Assembly (NCBI RefSeq): GCF_902381825.1
Contig: NZ_LR698973.1
Location: forward strand, 144,638 to 208,637
Direction of reading: 5' to 3'
DNA from: Pseudocoprococcus catus
Lineage (GTDB): Bacteria > Bacillota > Clostridia > Lachnospirales > Lachnospiraceae
Length of the DNA stretch: 64,000 nucleotides
Part shown: one piece after another, positions 33,969 through 43,409 of the stretch
Layout of the letters: each line of letters begins with the position of its first letter
Position numbering within the stretch: position 1 is the first letter of the stretch
Program-made: the position numbers and the translations under genes
Notes under the pieces: model-generated
What the model was told of the DNA's origin: nothing
Seen by the model: only the letters and a program-made list of their open reading frames with translations
Databases searched by the model: none

Positions 33969-36155
33969 ATGAGAAGAAGGATGATTGTGCTGCTTGTAGT
34001 TATGCTGGTATCAGGCGCTTTGATGGGAATGTCGGGCACAGATGATACTGGATTGAAGTTATCCGTGAAAAAGGTGTCAAAGGCCGATGAGGGTCGTGAG
34101 ATTTATACAGGACAGGAGAGCGTTTCACTTGTTTTGGCATGGAATGAGCATGCAGAGGGAACTGCGGCATCAGATGTACAATGGATCATGTGTCGGGGCA
34201 GAGATCATTTAGGCTATCAGAAAGAAGAAAAGCGTCAGACAGAAGGAAGGGGGACTATGACTTATGTGCCTGATTTGTCAGTTTTTGCAGACGGAGAAGT
34301 AACTTTTTCATTTTGGGCGGTAGATCAGGCCGGCAATACGGGAGAAGAAGCGCAGATCGTACTGATGAAAGACAGCACATGTCCGGTGATTACCGGGCGA
34401 TTGGATACGAAAGGGCGGAGAGTGGGAGATTTTTATTCGGACAGCTGTCAGGTATCCATCTTTGTGCAGGATGAGAATTTTGATTTTTCATATAGGCCGA
34501 GTGTGCAGACAGAGAATGAGGATGGCTATTCATTTTCGGGGTGGCGCAGAAATGGTGACAAGGCAGAGGGTGTGATGACATTTGATGGGGAAGGAACTTA
34601 CCAGCTGACATTTTCATGCAGAGATCTGGCAGGTAATGAAGCTGAAACACTGGTTGTGCCGGAATTTACCATTGACCGGACGGCACCGGAAGTTTCTGTG
34701 AAGTTCAATGAATCAGACAGTCATCATGAAACTTATTACAATCAGGTAAGAAAGGCATTGATCACAGTGAATGAGCAGTGGTTTCGGCCGGAAGATGGTA
34801 GGATAACAGTTGTCTCCGGCGGCGAAGAAAAAAATGTGACAGAGATTGATTGGGTGAAGACAGATCAGGGGTATCAGTCAGAAATCCTCTTTGAAAGGGA
34901 TGGCATGAATGCTTTAACGATAGAGTGGTCAGATCCCGCGGGCAATCAGGCGAAGCGTTATCAATCTGGGGCATTTGTCCTCGACACCGTGAAGCCGGAA
35001 TTGTCCATTAAGGGTGTGGAAGCCTATTCATCGAATAATGGAAAAGTGGAGCCGGTGATAGATATTTATGATGTTAATCTTGATGAAGGGGAGGTGACAG
35101 TTGCATTAGATGAATTAACAGGCAAGAAGGTGGAGATGCCGGAGGTGGAAAGGCAGGAAACAGATACGCATCATCTGCAGCTTGCAATGGGAGATTTCGG
35201 TAGTGGGATGGACGGTATTTACAGATTATCTGTTCATGCAGCCGATCTGGCAGGAAATGATGATGAGGCAGAGCTGTTTTTTACGGTTAATCGCAATGGC
35301 TCATATTATGCCTTTGATCAGAAGACAGAAGCGATGGTACAAAAGGTTTTTATCAGCAGTCCGGAGAAAGTCGTTATTTATGAGAACAATATGGACTGGC
35401 TGACGGACTCAAGCGTGATCCTCAGCTGTAATGGCAGTCTGCGTGAGCTGAAGCCGGAGAAGGACTATACAATTGAGGCGGTTGGCAATGAAACGTCAAG
35501 AAAGCAATATACTTATACAATTGATGAGAAATGTTTCAGCCGTGAGGGAACGTATTCACTTTATTTGGATTCGAAAGACAGAGCAAGTAATTACTCATCA
35601 GCAGAACAGCAGGCGCAGACCATCGGTTTTATTGTCGATCGAACAGCACCTCGAATTTCGATAATTAATCTGGAAGAGCAGCAGTATTATCATGGAACAT
35701 CTCATAATTTTCAGGTGACGGTTGATGATAATACACAGCTTTCCTGTGTGAAATATTATCTTGACGGCAGGCTGGAAGAACAGTTTTCGAAAGATGAGAT
35801 TGAAGAAGCGGAGAGACTGCTTGAATTGCAGACGGGAGCTTCAGATGAGTATCAGACGATTCGCATTGTTGCAGAAGATAAGGCAGGCAATACTGCGGAT
35901 TCAGGGGAGTGGCATGTGCTGGTGAATACATCGGATCGAACCAGAAAATTCAAGAAGCATACAGAACAATCCAGGACGCAGTGGCGTCAGAATTCCGCAG
36001 AACCGGAGAAACAGCAGGCCAATGACAGGCAGGCGGCCGGATTGATTGCCGGTATTGCATGTGTGATACTTGTCGGAGGATGTGTATGGTATCGACATGA
36101 ACAGAAAAAGAAAGTCAGTATCAGGCGATTGCCCGATACTGACGATAGAAAATAA
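33969..36155 (+). CDS. Large Ig-like-repeat membrane protein
   Basis: This 728-residue protein has a signal peptide (RRRMIVLLVVMLVSGALMGM), repeated Ig-like modules and a C-terminal span (about 688-706) with a short basic cytoplasmic tail. Repeat boundaries are marked by DRTAPEVSVK, DTVKPELSIK and DRTAPRISII, and by DQAGN, DLAGNE, DPAGN, DLAGN and DKAGN turns, the hallmark of bacterial Ig-like/Bap-type repeats. It is co-transcribed with the kinase and may be its substrate, ligand or effector at the envelope. The last 35 bases overlap the convergent MATE gene. Confidence 0.8.
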   Translation: MRRRMIVLLVVMLVSGALMGMSGTDDTGLKLSVKKVSKADEGREIYTGQESVSLVLAWNEHAEGTAASDVQWIMCRGRDHLGYQKEEKRQTEGRGTMTYVPDLSVFADGEVTFSFWAVDQAGNTGEEAQIVLMKDSTCPVITGRLDTKGRRVGDFYSDSCQVSIFVQDENFDFSYRPSVQTENEDGYSFSGWRRNGDKAEGVMTFDGEGTYQLTFSCRDLAGNEAETLVVPEFTIDRTAPEVSVKFNESDSHHETYYNQVRKALITVNEQWFRPEDGRITVVSGGEEKNVTEIDWVKTDQGYQSEILFERDGMNALTIEWSDPAGNQAKRYQSGAFVLDTVKPELSIKGVEAYSSNNGKVEPVIDIYDVNLDEGEVTVALDELTGKKVEMPEVERQETDTHHLQLAMGDFGSGMDGIYRLSVHAADLAGNDDEAELFFTVNRNGSYYAFDQKTEAMVQKVFISSPEKVVIYENNMDWLTDSSVILSCNGSLRELKPEKDYTIEAVGNETSRKQYTYTIDEKCFSREGTYSLYLDSKDRASNYSSAEQQAQTIGFIVDRTAPRISIINLEEQQYYHGTSHNFQVTVDDNTQLSCVKYYLDGRLEEQFSKDEIEEAERLLELQTGASDEYQTIRIVAEDKAGNTADSGEWHVLVNTSDRTRKFKKHTEQSRTQWRQNSAEPEKQQANDRQAAGLIAGIACVILVGGCVWYRHEQKKKVSIRRLPDTDDRK

Positions 36156-37464
36156 GACCGGAGGTGACAGCTGTGATGACTTCCGTGATCCAGAAAGCAT
36201 GCCATACACCGTTGACACCGAAGAAATGACTGAAGATAAAAGCCAGAGGAAGAATCAGGACAATATATCTCATACAGGAGATAAGTAATGAGTGTATGCC
36301 CTTTCCCATGGCTTCCAGAGCACCTTCAGTGACGACGGATACTGCGGATACAGCGAATCCAATGCAGATAATGCGGAGTGCCCGGCGGCCTGCGACAATC
36401 GTTTCTGTATTATCGCTGAACAGATGAATCAGCTGATCCGGAACGGCCAGACATAAAACGGTTCCAGCCAGAAGAATCAATATAATGATATACAATGCAG
36501 TCTGATAGATGCTTCTGACACGGGATGATTCACGCGCACCGTAATTATAACTCATAATTGGACGCATGCCCTGAATCATACCATTAGCAGGAAGATACAG
36601 GAAACTTTGCAGTTTATAGTAGATACCAAGAACAAGCACTTGTGTATCTGAGAATGTGCCAAGGAGAATATTCAATGCAGAGATCAGGAATGAAGGCAGA
36701 GCCATATTCAAAGTAGCGGGAATGCCAATACCGTATAATCGTCTGCAGATATTTTTGTCCGGTTTGAAGTATTGCATTTTAAACTGAAGATTTAATGGTT
36801 TTATGCGGCTGGTCAGCAGGTAGATGCATAAACCGGTGGTCTGGCCGATACCGGTTGCCAGCGCAGCACCGCGAATCCCCATTTCAGGAAATGGGCCAAT
36901 GCCGAAGATCAGCAGCGGGTCGAGGATAATATTGATCATACAGCTGCTTCCAAGGCTGATCATAGATGTTTTCATACGACCCACGGACTGAAAGATCTTT
37001 TCAAAAGACAGTTCTGTTGTGTGGATCATCGAAAAGCAAAGGACGATAATACCATACTGCATGCCATAAGCGATGACTGTTTCGTTGGAAGTAAACATAT
37101 TCAGGAATGGCCGCATAAAGAGAATGCCGAAAACCATGAACAGTAGGCCGTGGCAGAGATTCAGGAGAATTCCTTGAGATGCGGCAGATGACGCTGCGTC
37201 GCCTTTGCGGCTCCCGAGAAAGATGGCAATGACAGCATTGGTACCGACGCCGAAACCAACTGCGATAGAATGCAGAAGATTCTGGACAGGGTAGACAAGG
37301 GAAATAGCCATCATTGCATCTTCGCTCATGCGTGCAACGAAAATACTGTCAACAATATTATAGAGGGAATTGATGAGCATGGAAAGCATCATAGGGATAC
37401 CCATACTCAGCAGCAGTGACAGAACAGGTTTTTCTTTCATATAAGAAGTATCGGCTGCAGTCAT
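36121..37464 (-). CDS. MATE-family multidrug efflux transporter
   Basis: This 447-residue protein has twelve predicted membrane spans and MATE signatures: PMMLSMLINSLYNIVDSIFV (about residue 26), VARMSEDAMMAISLVYP and FGVGTNAVIAIFLGSRKGD. Such transporters export cationic drugs or metabolites using Na+ or H+ gradients. The ATG at 37464 follows AAAGGAG; the longer frame from 37575 would add a non-homologous extension lying across the leader terminator. Expression appears controlled by an attenuator in its 200-base leader. Confidence 0.92.
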   Translation of the reverse strand: MTAADTSYMKEKPVLSLLLSMGIPMMLSMLINSLYNIVDSIFVARMSEDAMMAISLVYPVQNLLHSIAVGFGVGTNAVIAIFLGSRKGDAASSAASQGILLNLCHGLLFMVFGILFMRPFLNMFTSNETVIAYGMQYGIIVLCFSMIHTTELSFEKIFQSVGRMKTSMISLGSSCMINIILDPLLIFGIGPFPEMGIRGAALATGIGQTTGLCIYLLTSRIKPLNLQFKMQYFKPDKNICRRLYGIGIPATLNMALPSFLISALNILLGTFSDTQVLVLGIYYKLQSFLYLPANGMIQGMRPIMSYNYGARESSRVRSIYQTALYIIILILLAGTVLCLAVPDQLIHLFSDNTETIVAGRRALRIICIGFAVSAVSVVTEGALEAMGKGIHSLLISCMRYIVLILPLAFIFSHFFGVNGVWHAFWITEVITAVTSGLIFYRQYRAIA

Positions 37465-37553
37465 ATTGAACTCCTTTCTGAGTGTGGTGTACAGCAGTGA
37501 TTGAATCAGTGGAAAACTGCTCTGAAAATAGCTGCTGTGGTTGATAAGTGGTA

Positions 37554-37613
37554 CAAAAAAAGGACTAAAGATCACCAGTTTGTAAATCAGAAACTTGGAA
37601 AATCTATAGTCCT
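37554..37613 (-). promoter_or_regulatory. Transcription attenuator (terminator hairpin) in the MATE leader
   Basis: Read on the minus strand, AGGACTATAGAT pairs with ATCTTTAGTCCT, with a nested CCAAGTTT/AAACTGG stem, followed by TTTTTTT. It lies about 50 bases after the predicted start of transcription and 90 before the ATG, so it must be overcome for expression. An upstream hairpin CTCGC/GCGAG may take part. No known riboswitch class was recognised. Confidence 0.7.
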
Positions 37614-37667
37614 ATACGACAAATATTCAGTATTTAATTTGCTCGCTGTGAATGCGAGACTTGTAAA

Positions 37668-37696
37668 GTTATATCATTAAAAAGCTGCAATGTCAA
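37668..37696 (-). promoter_or_regulatory. Predicted promoter of the MATE gene
   Basis: On the minus strand TTGACA (37691-37696) and TATAAC (37668-37673) have a 17-base spacer. The start near 37661 gives a 200-base leader. Confidence 0.75.
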
Positions 37697-37850
37697 GTAG
37701 CTTCGTTGAAATTCATGGAGAAATTATTGGGAGTTAAGTCTTTGAAGAAGAATTAAAATTAGTTTTATTTTTAATTTGTTTTGTAAGCGGGCAATAATGT
37801 GATAAACTATAAGAAGCCTATTTATTCAGAAAGGTAGAGGTTTATTATAG

Positions 37851-39995
37851 ATGAAGACATTGGTAATTGCAGAAAAACCTTCCGTAGGACGGGATATTGC
37901 CAGAGTATTGCAATGTACAAGAAACAGTCAGGGGGCGCTTGAAGGTGAGAAGTACATTGTGACCTGGGCTCTGGGGCATCTTGTAACCCTGGCAGATCCG
38001 GAGGGATATGATGCGAAGTATAAGTCATGGAGGGGCGAAGACCTTCCGATGATGCCGCAGCATTTTAAGCTTGTTGTGATTAAGCAGACACACAGACAAT
38101 TTCAGATTGTGAAGAATCAGCTGCTGCGCAAAGATGTGGGGACAATTGTCATTGCAACAGATGCCGGCAGGGAAGGTGAGCTGGTAGCCCGATGGATTTT
38201 GAAGATTGCCGGCAATAAGAAGCCGGTCAAGCGTCTTTGGATTTCTTCGGTAACGGATAAAGCGATTCGTGAAGGCTTTAAGAATCTGAAGGATGGCAGG
38301 GCTTATCTGAATTTGTATGCGGCGGCAGAGGCCAGGGCGGAAGCAGACTGGCTGGTGGGAATGAATGGAACAAGGGCATTGACATGTCGTTACAATGCAC
38401 AGCTTTCCTGTGGCCGCGTTCAGACACCGACATTAGCATTGATCGCATCCAGAGAGCAGGAGATCAAATCCTTTGTGCCTAAGAAATACTATACACTGAC
38501 AACAGTGAGTCATGGTATGACATGGAACTGGCAGGATGGAAAGAGCGGCAGCAATCGCTCTTTTGATAGAGGTCGTATACAGTCTATTGCTGAAAAAGCG
38601 GAAAAAGATGAAATGGTGATCACGGATGTGCAGCGAACGGTTAAGAAGAGCTATTCACCGGGACTGTATGATCTGACAGAGTTGCAGAGAGATGCGAATA
38701 AGCGTTTTGGCTATTCAGCAAAAGAAACGTTAAACATTATGCAGCGGCTGTATGAGAATCACAAGGTTCTGACGTATCCGAGAACAGATTCCCGATATAT
38801 AGGCAAGGATGTGGCAGAAACTTTGAAAGAGAGACTGCAGGCCTGTGCCGTTGGACCGTATAGGAAGGTGGCAGGGAAATTGCTTCTGCAGCCGATCAGG
38901 ATGGACAAGCGTTTTGTGGATGACAGCAAAGTTTCAGATCACCATGCGATTATTCCGACGGAGCAGTTTGTACAGTTAGATCATATGTCTTCGGAGGAAC
39001 GAAAGATTTATGATCTTGTTGTGAGGCGTTTCCTGGCGGTGCTTTATCCGCCGTGTGAGTATGAGCAGATTAAGCTGACAGGCAGCTGTGCCGGAGAGAA
39101 GTGGACGGCCGGTAGCCGGATGATGAAAGAAGCCGGATGGCAGCAGGCTTATGAGTCAGAATGGGAAGAAGAGGATGACGATTCACTTATGACTGTGACA
39201 AGTATGCCAAAACTTGAAAAGGGCAGAAAAGATACAGTGATGCGCCCGAAGGTGAGTGAAGGCCAGACAAAACCGCCTGCTTATTATAATGAGGGAACAC
39301 TGCTGACAGCAATGGAGAAAGGAAATCTCGGAACAGTTGCAACGAGAGCGGATATCATTGACAAGTTATTTAACAGTTTCCTGATGGAGAAAAAGGATAA
39401 GGATATCCGAGTGACTTCCAAGGGACGTCAGCTGCTGGGGCTTGTGCCGGAGGATTTGAAGAAACCGGAATTAACAGCGGACTGGGAGAAAAAGCTGTTG
39501 GCTATTTCAGAGGGGCGCTTGAAGAAAGATGTCTTTATTTCTGAAATCCGAGGTTACACAGAAGAGATTGTCAAGGAGATTGCCGGTGGAGAGGGGCAGT
39601 TTCGACATGAGAACCTGACGAATCATCTGTGTCCGAATTGCGGCAAGCGGATGTTGTCTGTACAGGGAAAAAACAGCAAAATGCTTGTCTGCCAGGACAG
39701 AAGTTGCGGATACAGGGAGAGTATTGCAAGAAAGACTAATGCCAGATGTCCGAAATGTCACAAGAAGATGGAAATGTACGGCAAGGGCGATGCGCAGACT
39801 TTTGTATGTACTTGCGGTTATAAGGAAAAGCTGTCTGCTTTTCAGAACCGGCGGAAGAAAGAGGGGGCCGGTGTCAGCAAGCGAGATGTTCAGCAGTATA
39901 TGAAGCGGCAGCAGAAAGAGGCGAATGAACCGATTAATAATGCGTTTGCAGCAGCATTTGCCAAATTGAATTTAGAAACCAAAGAGGGAGAATAA
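37851..39995 (+). CDS. topB: DNA topoisomerase III
   Basis: This 714-residue type IA topoisomerase has the TOPRIM start MKTLVIAEKPSVGRDIARVL, the metal-binding acidic motif TDAGREGELVARWI (about residue 103) and the active-site Tyr in VLTYPRTDSRYI (about 310). The C-terminal region has two cysteine-type zinc ribbons (CPNCGKRM and CPKCHKKM, about 595-665). It relaxes and decatenates DNA. Its stop overlaps the start of the ATP-grasp gene by one base. TopB-type paralogs also occur on mobile elements, but nothing else here suggests one. Confidence 0.95.
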   Translation: MKTLVIAEKPSVGRDIARVLQCTRNSQGALEGEKYIVTWALGHLVTLADPEGYDAKYKSWRGEDLPMMPQHFKLVVIKQTHRQFQIVKNQLLRKDVGTIVIATDAGREGELVARWILKIAGNKKPVKRLWISSVTDKAIREGFKNLKDGRAYLNLYAAAEARAEADWLVGMNGTRALTCRYNAQLSCGRVQTPTLALIASREQEIKSFVPKKYYTLTTVSHGMTWNWQDGKSGSNRSFDRGRIQSIAEKAEKDEMVITDVQRTVKKSYSPGLYDLTELQRDANKRFGYSAKETLNIMQRLYENHKVLTYPRTDSRYIGKDVAETLKERLQACAVGPYRKVAGKLLLQPIRMDKRFVDDSKVSDHHAIIPTEQFVQLDHMSSEERKIYDLVVRRFLAVLYPPCEYEQIKLTGSCAGEKWTAGSRMMKEAGWQQAYESEWEEEDDDSLMTVTSMPKLEKGRKDTVMRPKVSEGQTKPPAYYNEGTLLTAMEKGNLGTVATRADIIDKLFNSFLMEKKDKDIRVTSKGRQLLGLVPEDLKKPELTADWEKKLLAISEGRLKKDVFISEIRGYTEEIVKEIAGGEGQFRHENLTNHLCPNCGKRMLSVQGKNSKMLVCQDRSCGYRESIARKTNARCPKCHKKMEMYGKGDAQTFVCTCGYKEKLSAFQNRRKKEGAGVSKRDVQQYMKRQQKEANEPINNAFAAAFAKLNLETKEGE

Positions 39996-41188
39996 TGAAT
40001 TTTGTATTTGTATCACCACAGTTTCCAGCATCTTACTGGAATTTTTGCAATCGATTAAAACAAAGAGGTGTTACCGTCCTTGGACTCAGTGATGCGCCTT
40101 ATGATTCTCTGCCGGAGCAGGTCAAGAACAGCCTGACGGAGTATTACCGCGTAGACAGCATGGAAGATTATGACCAGATGGTGCGTGCAATGGGATATTT
40201 TACGCATCAGTATGGTAAGATTGATTGGTTGGAGAGTAATAATGAATACTGGCTGACGCAGGATGCCAGACTGCGCACGGATTTTAATATCACAACAGGT
40301 ATGAAGAGTGAGCAGGTAGCGAATGTCAGAAGAAAGTCGGCAATGAAAGCCTTTTACAAGAAGGCCGGTGTACCGACGGCGAGATATCATATGGTTTCTT
40401 CTCTGGAGGAAGGTCTTGCGTTTGCGGAGAAAGTCGGGTATCCGGTATTTGTTAAACCTGACGCTGGTATGGGGGCAGAGGAAAGCTATAAGCTGTCCAA
40501 TCCGGATGAAATGCGTTATTTCTATGAGACAAAGTCGGATGTTGATTATATTATGGAGGAATTCATTACAGGTGATATCTGGTCTTATGATGGTATTTCA
40601 GACAGCAAAGGTGACATTATTTTTGAGACAACCGTATCATGGCCAAGAAGTGTAGCGGATATTGTCAATAACAAAGATCATCTGTCTTACTATACGGCCA
40701 ATATGCTGCCGGAAGATCTGAGAAGAGCCGGAAGGGCAACTGTTAAGGCTTTTGATGTGAGAAGCCGTTTCTTCCACCTGGAATTTTTCAGACTTCTGGA
40801 TGATAAAGAGGGACTGGGCAAAAAGGGAGATATTGTTGCTCTGGAAGTGAATATGCGTCCGGCGGGCGGATGGACACCGGATATGTATAATTATGCCAAT
40901 AGCGTGGATGTGTACAGTATCTGGGCAGATATGGTGGTCTATGATAAAACATATGTTGATCTGAACCAAAGAAAATACTTTGCCGTTTATGCAGGACGCA
41001 GAAATGGAAAGAATTATATCCATACACCTGAAGAAATCCGGGAACGCTATCATGATCAGATTGTGATGGATGAAGATATTCCGGAGATTATTTCCGGGGC
41101 AATGGGCGACCATATGTGGACGGCAAGACTGGATACAGAGGAACAAAAGGACGAATTTATTGACTTTGTACAGGCTACATGGCAGTAG
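39995..41188 (+). CDS. ATP-grasp domain enzyme
   Basis: This 397-residue protein has an N-terminal Rossmann-like pre-ATP-grasp domain (MNFVFVSPQFPASYWNFCNR), then the ATP-grasp fold: lid region AEKVGYPVFVKPDAGMGAEE (about residue 150), IMEEFITGDIWSYDG (about 187) and the metal-binding VALEVNMRPAGGWTPD (about 287). Such enzymes join a carboxylate to an amine or thiol through an acyl phosphate. The substrate cannot be inferred. It is coupled to topB by a one-base overlap and followed closely by the tautomerase-like gene. Confidence 0.82.
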   Translation: MNFVFVSPQFPASYWNFCNRLKQRGVTVLGLSDAPYDSLPEQVKNSLTEYYRVDSMEDYDQMVRAMGYFTHQYGKIDWLESNNEYWLTQDARLRTDFNITTGMKSEQVANVRRKSAMKAFYKKAGVPTARYHMVSSLEEGLAFAEKVGYPVFVKPDAGMGAEESYKLSNPDEMRYFYETKSDVDYIMEEFITGDIWSYDGISDSKGDIIFETTVSWPRSVADIVNNKDHLSYYTANMLPEDLRRAGRATVKAFDVRSRFFHLEFFRLLDDKEGLGKKGDIVALEVNMRPAGGWTPDMYNYANSVDVYSIWADMVVYDKTYVDLNQRKYFAVYAGRRNGKNYIHTPEEIRERYHDQIVMDEDIPEIISGAMGDHMWTARLDTEEQKDEFIDFVQATWQ

Positions 41189-41203
41189 AAGGGAAGGACA
41201 GAT

Positions 41204-41560
41204 ATGCCTTTTATACGGACAACGACGAATGTGAACCTGGCAGTGGATCAGGAAAAGCGCCTTAGAACAGGAACAGCAGAGCTTGTCAGAGATATTTTGA
41301 ATAAGGACCCGATCAGAATGATGACAGCCTATGAGGGAAATATTCATCTTTGCCGCGGCGGCGATGACAGGCGGAATGTGCCGACAGCATTTGTAGAGTG
41401 TAAGTTTTTTGGCGGCGGCGGATATGAGGTGTTTGAGGCCTTTGACAAGGCGATGCATGAACTTTACAGAAATGTATTGTCTATTCAGCCGCAGGATTTG
41501 TATATCAAGTACGAGGTTATTTATGGCTGGGGTGAACCGGCAAAGATTTTTAAAATATAA
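41204..41560 (+). CDS. MIF-like tautomerase-superfamily protein
   Basis: This 118-residue protein starts MPFIRTTTNVNL, leaving Pro as the N-terminal residue after Met removal, the catalytic base of the MIF/tautomerase superfamily. Length agrees with the 114-118 residue MIF class rather than the 60-residue 4-oxalocrotonate tautomerases. LNKDPIRMMTAYEGNIHLC fits the second beta-alpha unit. The physiological substrate is unknown. The ribosome binding site is GAAGGGAAGG. Confidence 0.7.
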   Translation: MPFIRTTTNVNLAVDQEKRLRTGTAELVRDILNKDPIRMMTAYEGNIHLCRGGDDRRNVPTAFVECKFFGGGGYEVFEAFDKAMHELYRNVLSIQPQDLYIKYEVIYGWGEPAKIFKI

Positions 41561-41591
41561 TTAAGGACAACAATACGAAAAGAGTGATGCA

Positions 41592-42455
41592 ATGCTTGAC
41601 ATTAATGTGAAAGATGTGAGCCTGGTTCTTGAGGGCGGAACATTTAGAACAGTATTTACAATGGGCATCCTGGACGCTTTTTTGGATGAAGGCATCATGA
41701 TGCCGCATATCAGCGGGGTATCAGCAGGTATTACTTATGCCGGATCTTATATCTCTCAGCAAAAAGGGAGAAATATTCAGATATTAAAAAAATACCGTCA
41801 TGATAAAAGATATATGGGAGTCCGAAACTTCCTGACAGACAGAAGTATTTTCGGTTTGAAATTTGCTTATGATACCCTGGTTAATGAATTGGAGCCTATG
41901 GATTGGGAGATTTTCAGGGCTTATAAGGGAACGATGGCTGTCGGTGTGACCAATGCTCGGACGGGTCAGATTAACTATATGGATGGTTTGAGGATGGATA
42001 AGAGCTGCCGAATGTTGCAGGCAACCTGTGCAATCCCGCTGCTCTTTCCGGCAATAGAGATGGATGGACAGTATTATTATGACGGCGGTGTATGTGAACC
42101 GATTACGATACATAAGGCAGAGGCGGATGGCTATCGCAGACATATTATTATTTTGACCAGAGATAAAACATACGTTAAAGAAAAGAGTCAATCCAATGAA
42201 TTTGCCGCGAAGGTGCTGAAGCGCCGTTTCCCGAATATGGTAAGACCGCTGCTTGAAAGACATGATTATTATAATGAGGAAGTAGCTTATTGCAATGAAT
42301 TGGAAGCGAAAGGGCAGGCATTATTGTTTCGCCCGGATTACCCATTAGTCAGCATGGAAAAGAATATCGATAAGCTTCAGGAAGGCTATGATATGGGATA
42401 TCGACAGGCAATGGCACGCATGGTGGAGATTAAGGCTTTTTGCGGATTGAATTAG
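41592..42455 (+). CDS. Patatin-like phospholipase
   Basis: This 287-residue protein has the oxyanion-hole segment LEGGTFRTVFTMGILDAFLD (about residue 13), the nucleophile elbow GVSAG (Ser about 43) and the catalytic Asp in YYYDGGVCEPI (about 164), forming the Ser-Asp dyad. It resembles RssA/YjjU-type intracellular patatins. It probably hydrolyses acyl esters of phospholipids; no signal peptide is present. Confidence 0.88.
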   Translation: MLDINVKDVSLVLEGGTFRTVFTMGILDAFLDEGIMMPHISGVSAGITYAGSYISQQKGRNIQILKKYRHDKRYMGVRNFLTDRSIFGLKFAYDTLVNELEPMDWEIFRAYKGTMAVGVTNARTGQINYMDGLRMDKSCRMLQATCAIPLLFPAIEMDGQYYYDGGVCEPITIHKAEADGYRRHIIILTRDKTYVKEKSQSNEFAAKVLKRRFPNMVRPLLERHDYYNEEVAYCNELEAKGQALLFRPDYPLVSMEKNIDKLQEGYDMGYRQAMARMVEIKAFCGLN

Positions 42456-42518
42456 AAGCATCAGTATTTTATTGCATTTCATAAAAGCAGTGAGGCATAA
42501 CAGGGAGGATCAAAGCGT

Positions 42519-43355
42519 ATGAGGATCGGATTAATTTCGGATTTACATATTGATATCAATAAGGATTATCCGATTGTGGAACTAACGGCAGAAACCGCTG
42601 CGGAACAAATGACAGACGTATTGGTGATCGCCGGCGATATCAGTGAGACACAGAACCAGACATTGCAGGCGATAGAGCGACTGCAGTCATTATGTGAGTT
42701 CCCTGTTTATTATGTGCCGGGCAACCATGATATGTGGAACAAGAACTGCCCTGAGTGTACAACGGAAGAAATTGATCGCATTTATAGAGAGGATCTGCGA
42801 TGCTTATCAGGTAAGCCGGTTATTCTGGAGAAGGATGGCAGGCAACTGGCTCTGGTGGGTGATGTGGGCTGGTATGATTATTCCATGGCATCACCGGAAT
42901 ATTCAAGAGATGTTCTGGATGGTATGATGATGGACGGGAGAACATGGCAGGATAAATTGTACAATCAGTGGACGGAGGACAATCAGAAACAGATGTTCCG
43001 GTGTCTGAAACAGTTGGAGAAACAGTTGAAGGATTGCGGCAGTCTGCCGGTTCTTGCAGTCACACATATGCTGCCGGTAAAGGATTTCTGCGTTCCTGAG
43101 AAGCCGGATGGCATCAAATGGGGGTTCTTTAATGCTTTTCTTGGCAGTACGGCACTGGAGGAACTCTACAAAAAGTATCCTGTGAGATATGCAGTCTGCG
43201 GTCATGTGCATTATCGAAGTACCGTGGAGAGAGATGGTATCAGACATATTTGTCCATGTCTGGGGTATCATACGGAATGGCCGCTGTATCATCTGGCAGA
43301 TGACCGTGCACAAACGCATATCAGAGATGCACTGTATATTCTTGAAACACCATAG
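42519..43355 (+). CDS. Calcineurin-like metallophosphoesterase
   Basis: This 278-residue enzyme has the five metallophosphoesterase motifs: MRIGLISDLHIDIN at the N-terminus, VIAGDISE (about 36), YVPGNHDMW (about 66), AVTHMLPV (about 179) and VCGHVHYR (about 226). It would use two metal ions to hydrolyse a phosphomonoester or diester; the substrate is unknown. It has CAGGGAGGA as ribosome binding site and precedes deoC by 54 bases. Confidence 0.88.
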   Translation: MRIGLISDLHIDINKDYPIVELTAETAAEQMTDVLVIAGDISETQNQTLQAIERLQSLCEFPVYYVPGNHDMWNKNCPECTTEEIDRIYREDLRCLSGKPVILEKDGRQLALVGDVGWYDYSMASPEYSRDVLDGMMMDGRTWQDKLYNQWTEDNQKQMFRCLKQLEKQLKDCGSLPVLAVTHMLPVKDFCVPEKPDGIKWGFFNAFLGSTALEELYKKYPVRYAVCGHVHYRSTVERDGIRHICPCLGYHTEWPLYHLADDRAQTHIRDALYILETP

Positions 43356-43409
43356 ACAGCGGATCAGAGAGTGTAGCAGATACATAAAGACAAAAGAGGA
43401 GGAGATAGA

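Noticed and set aside
37851-39995. topB as a marker of an integrative conjugative element
   Set aside because: No relaxase, VirB/VirD4, integrase or attachment repeats are nearby; flanking genes are ordinary metabolism.
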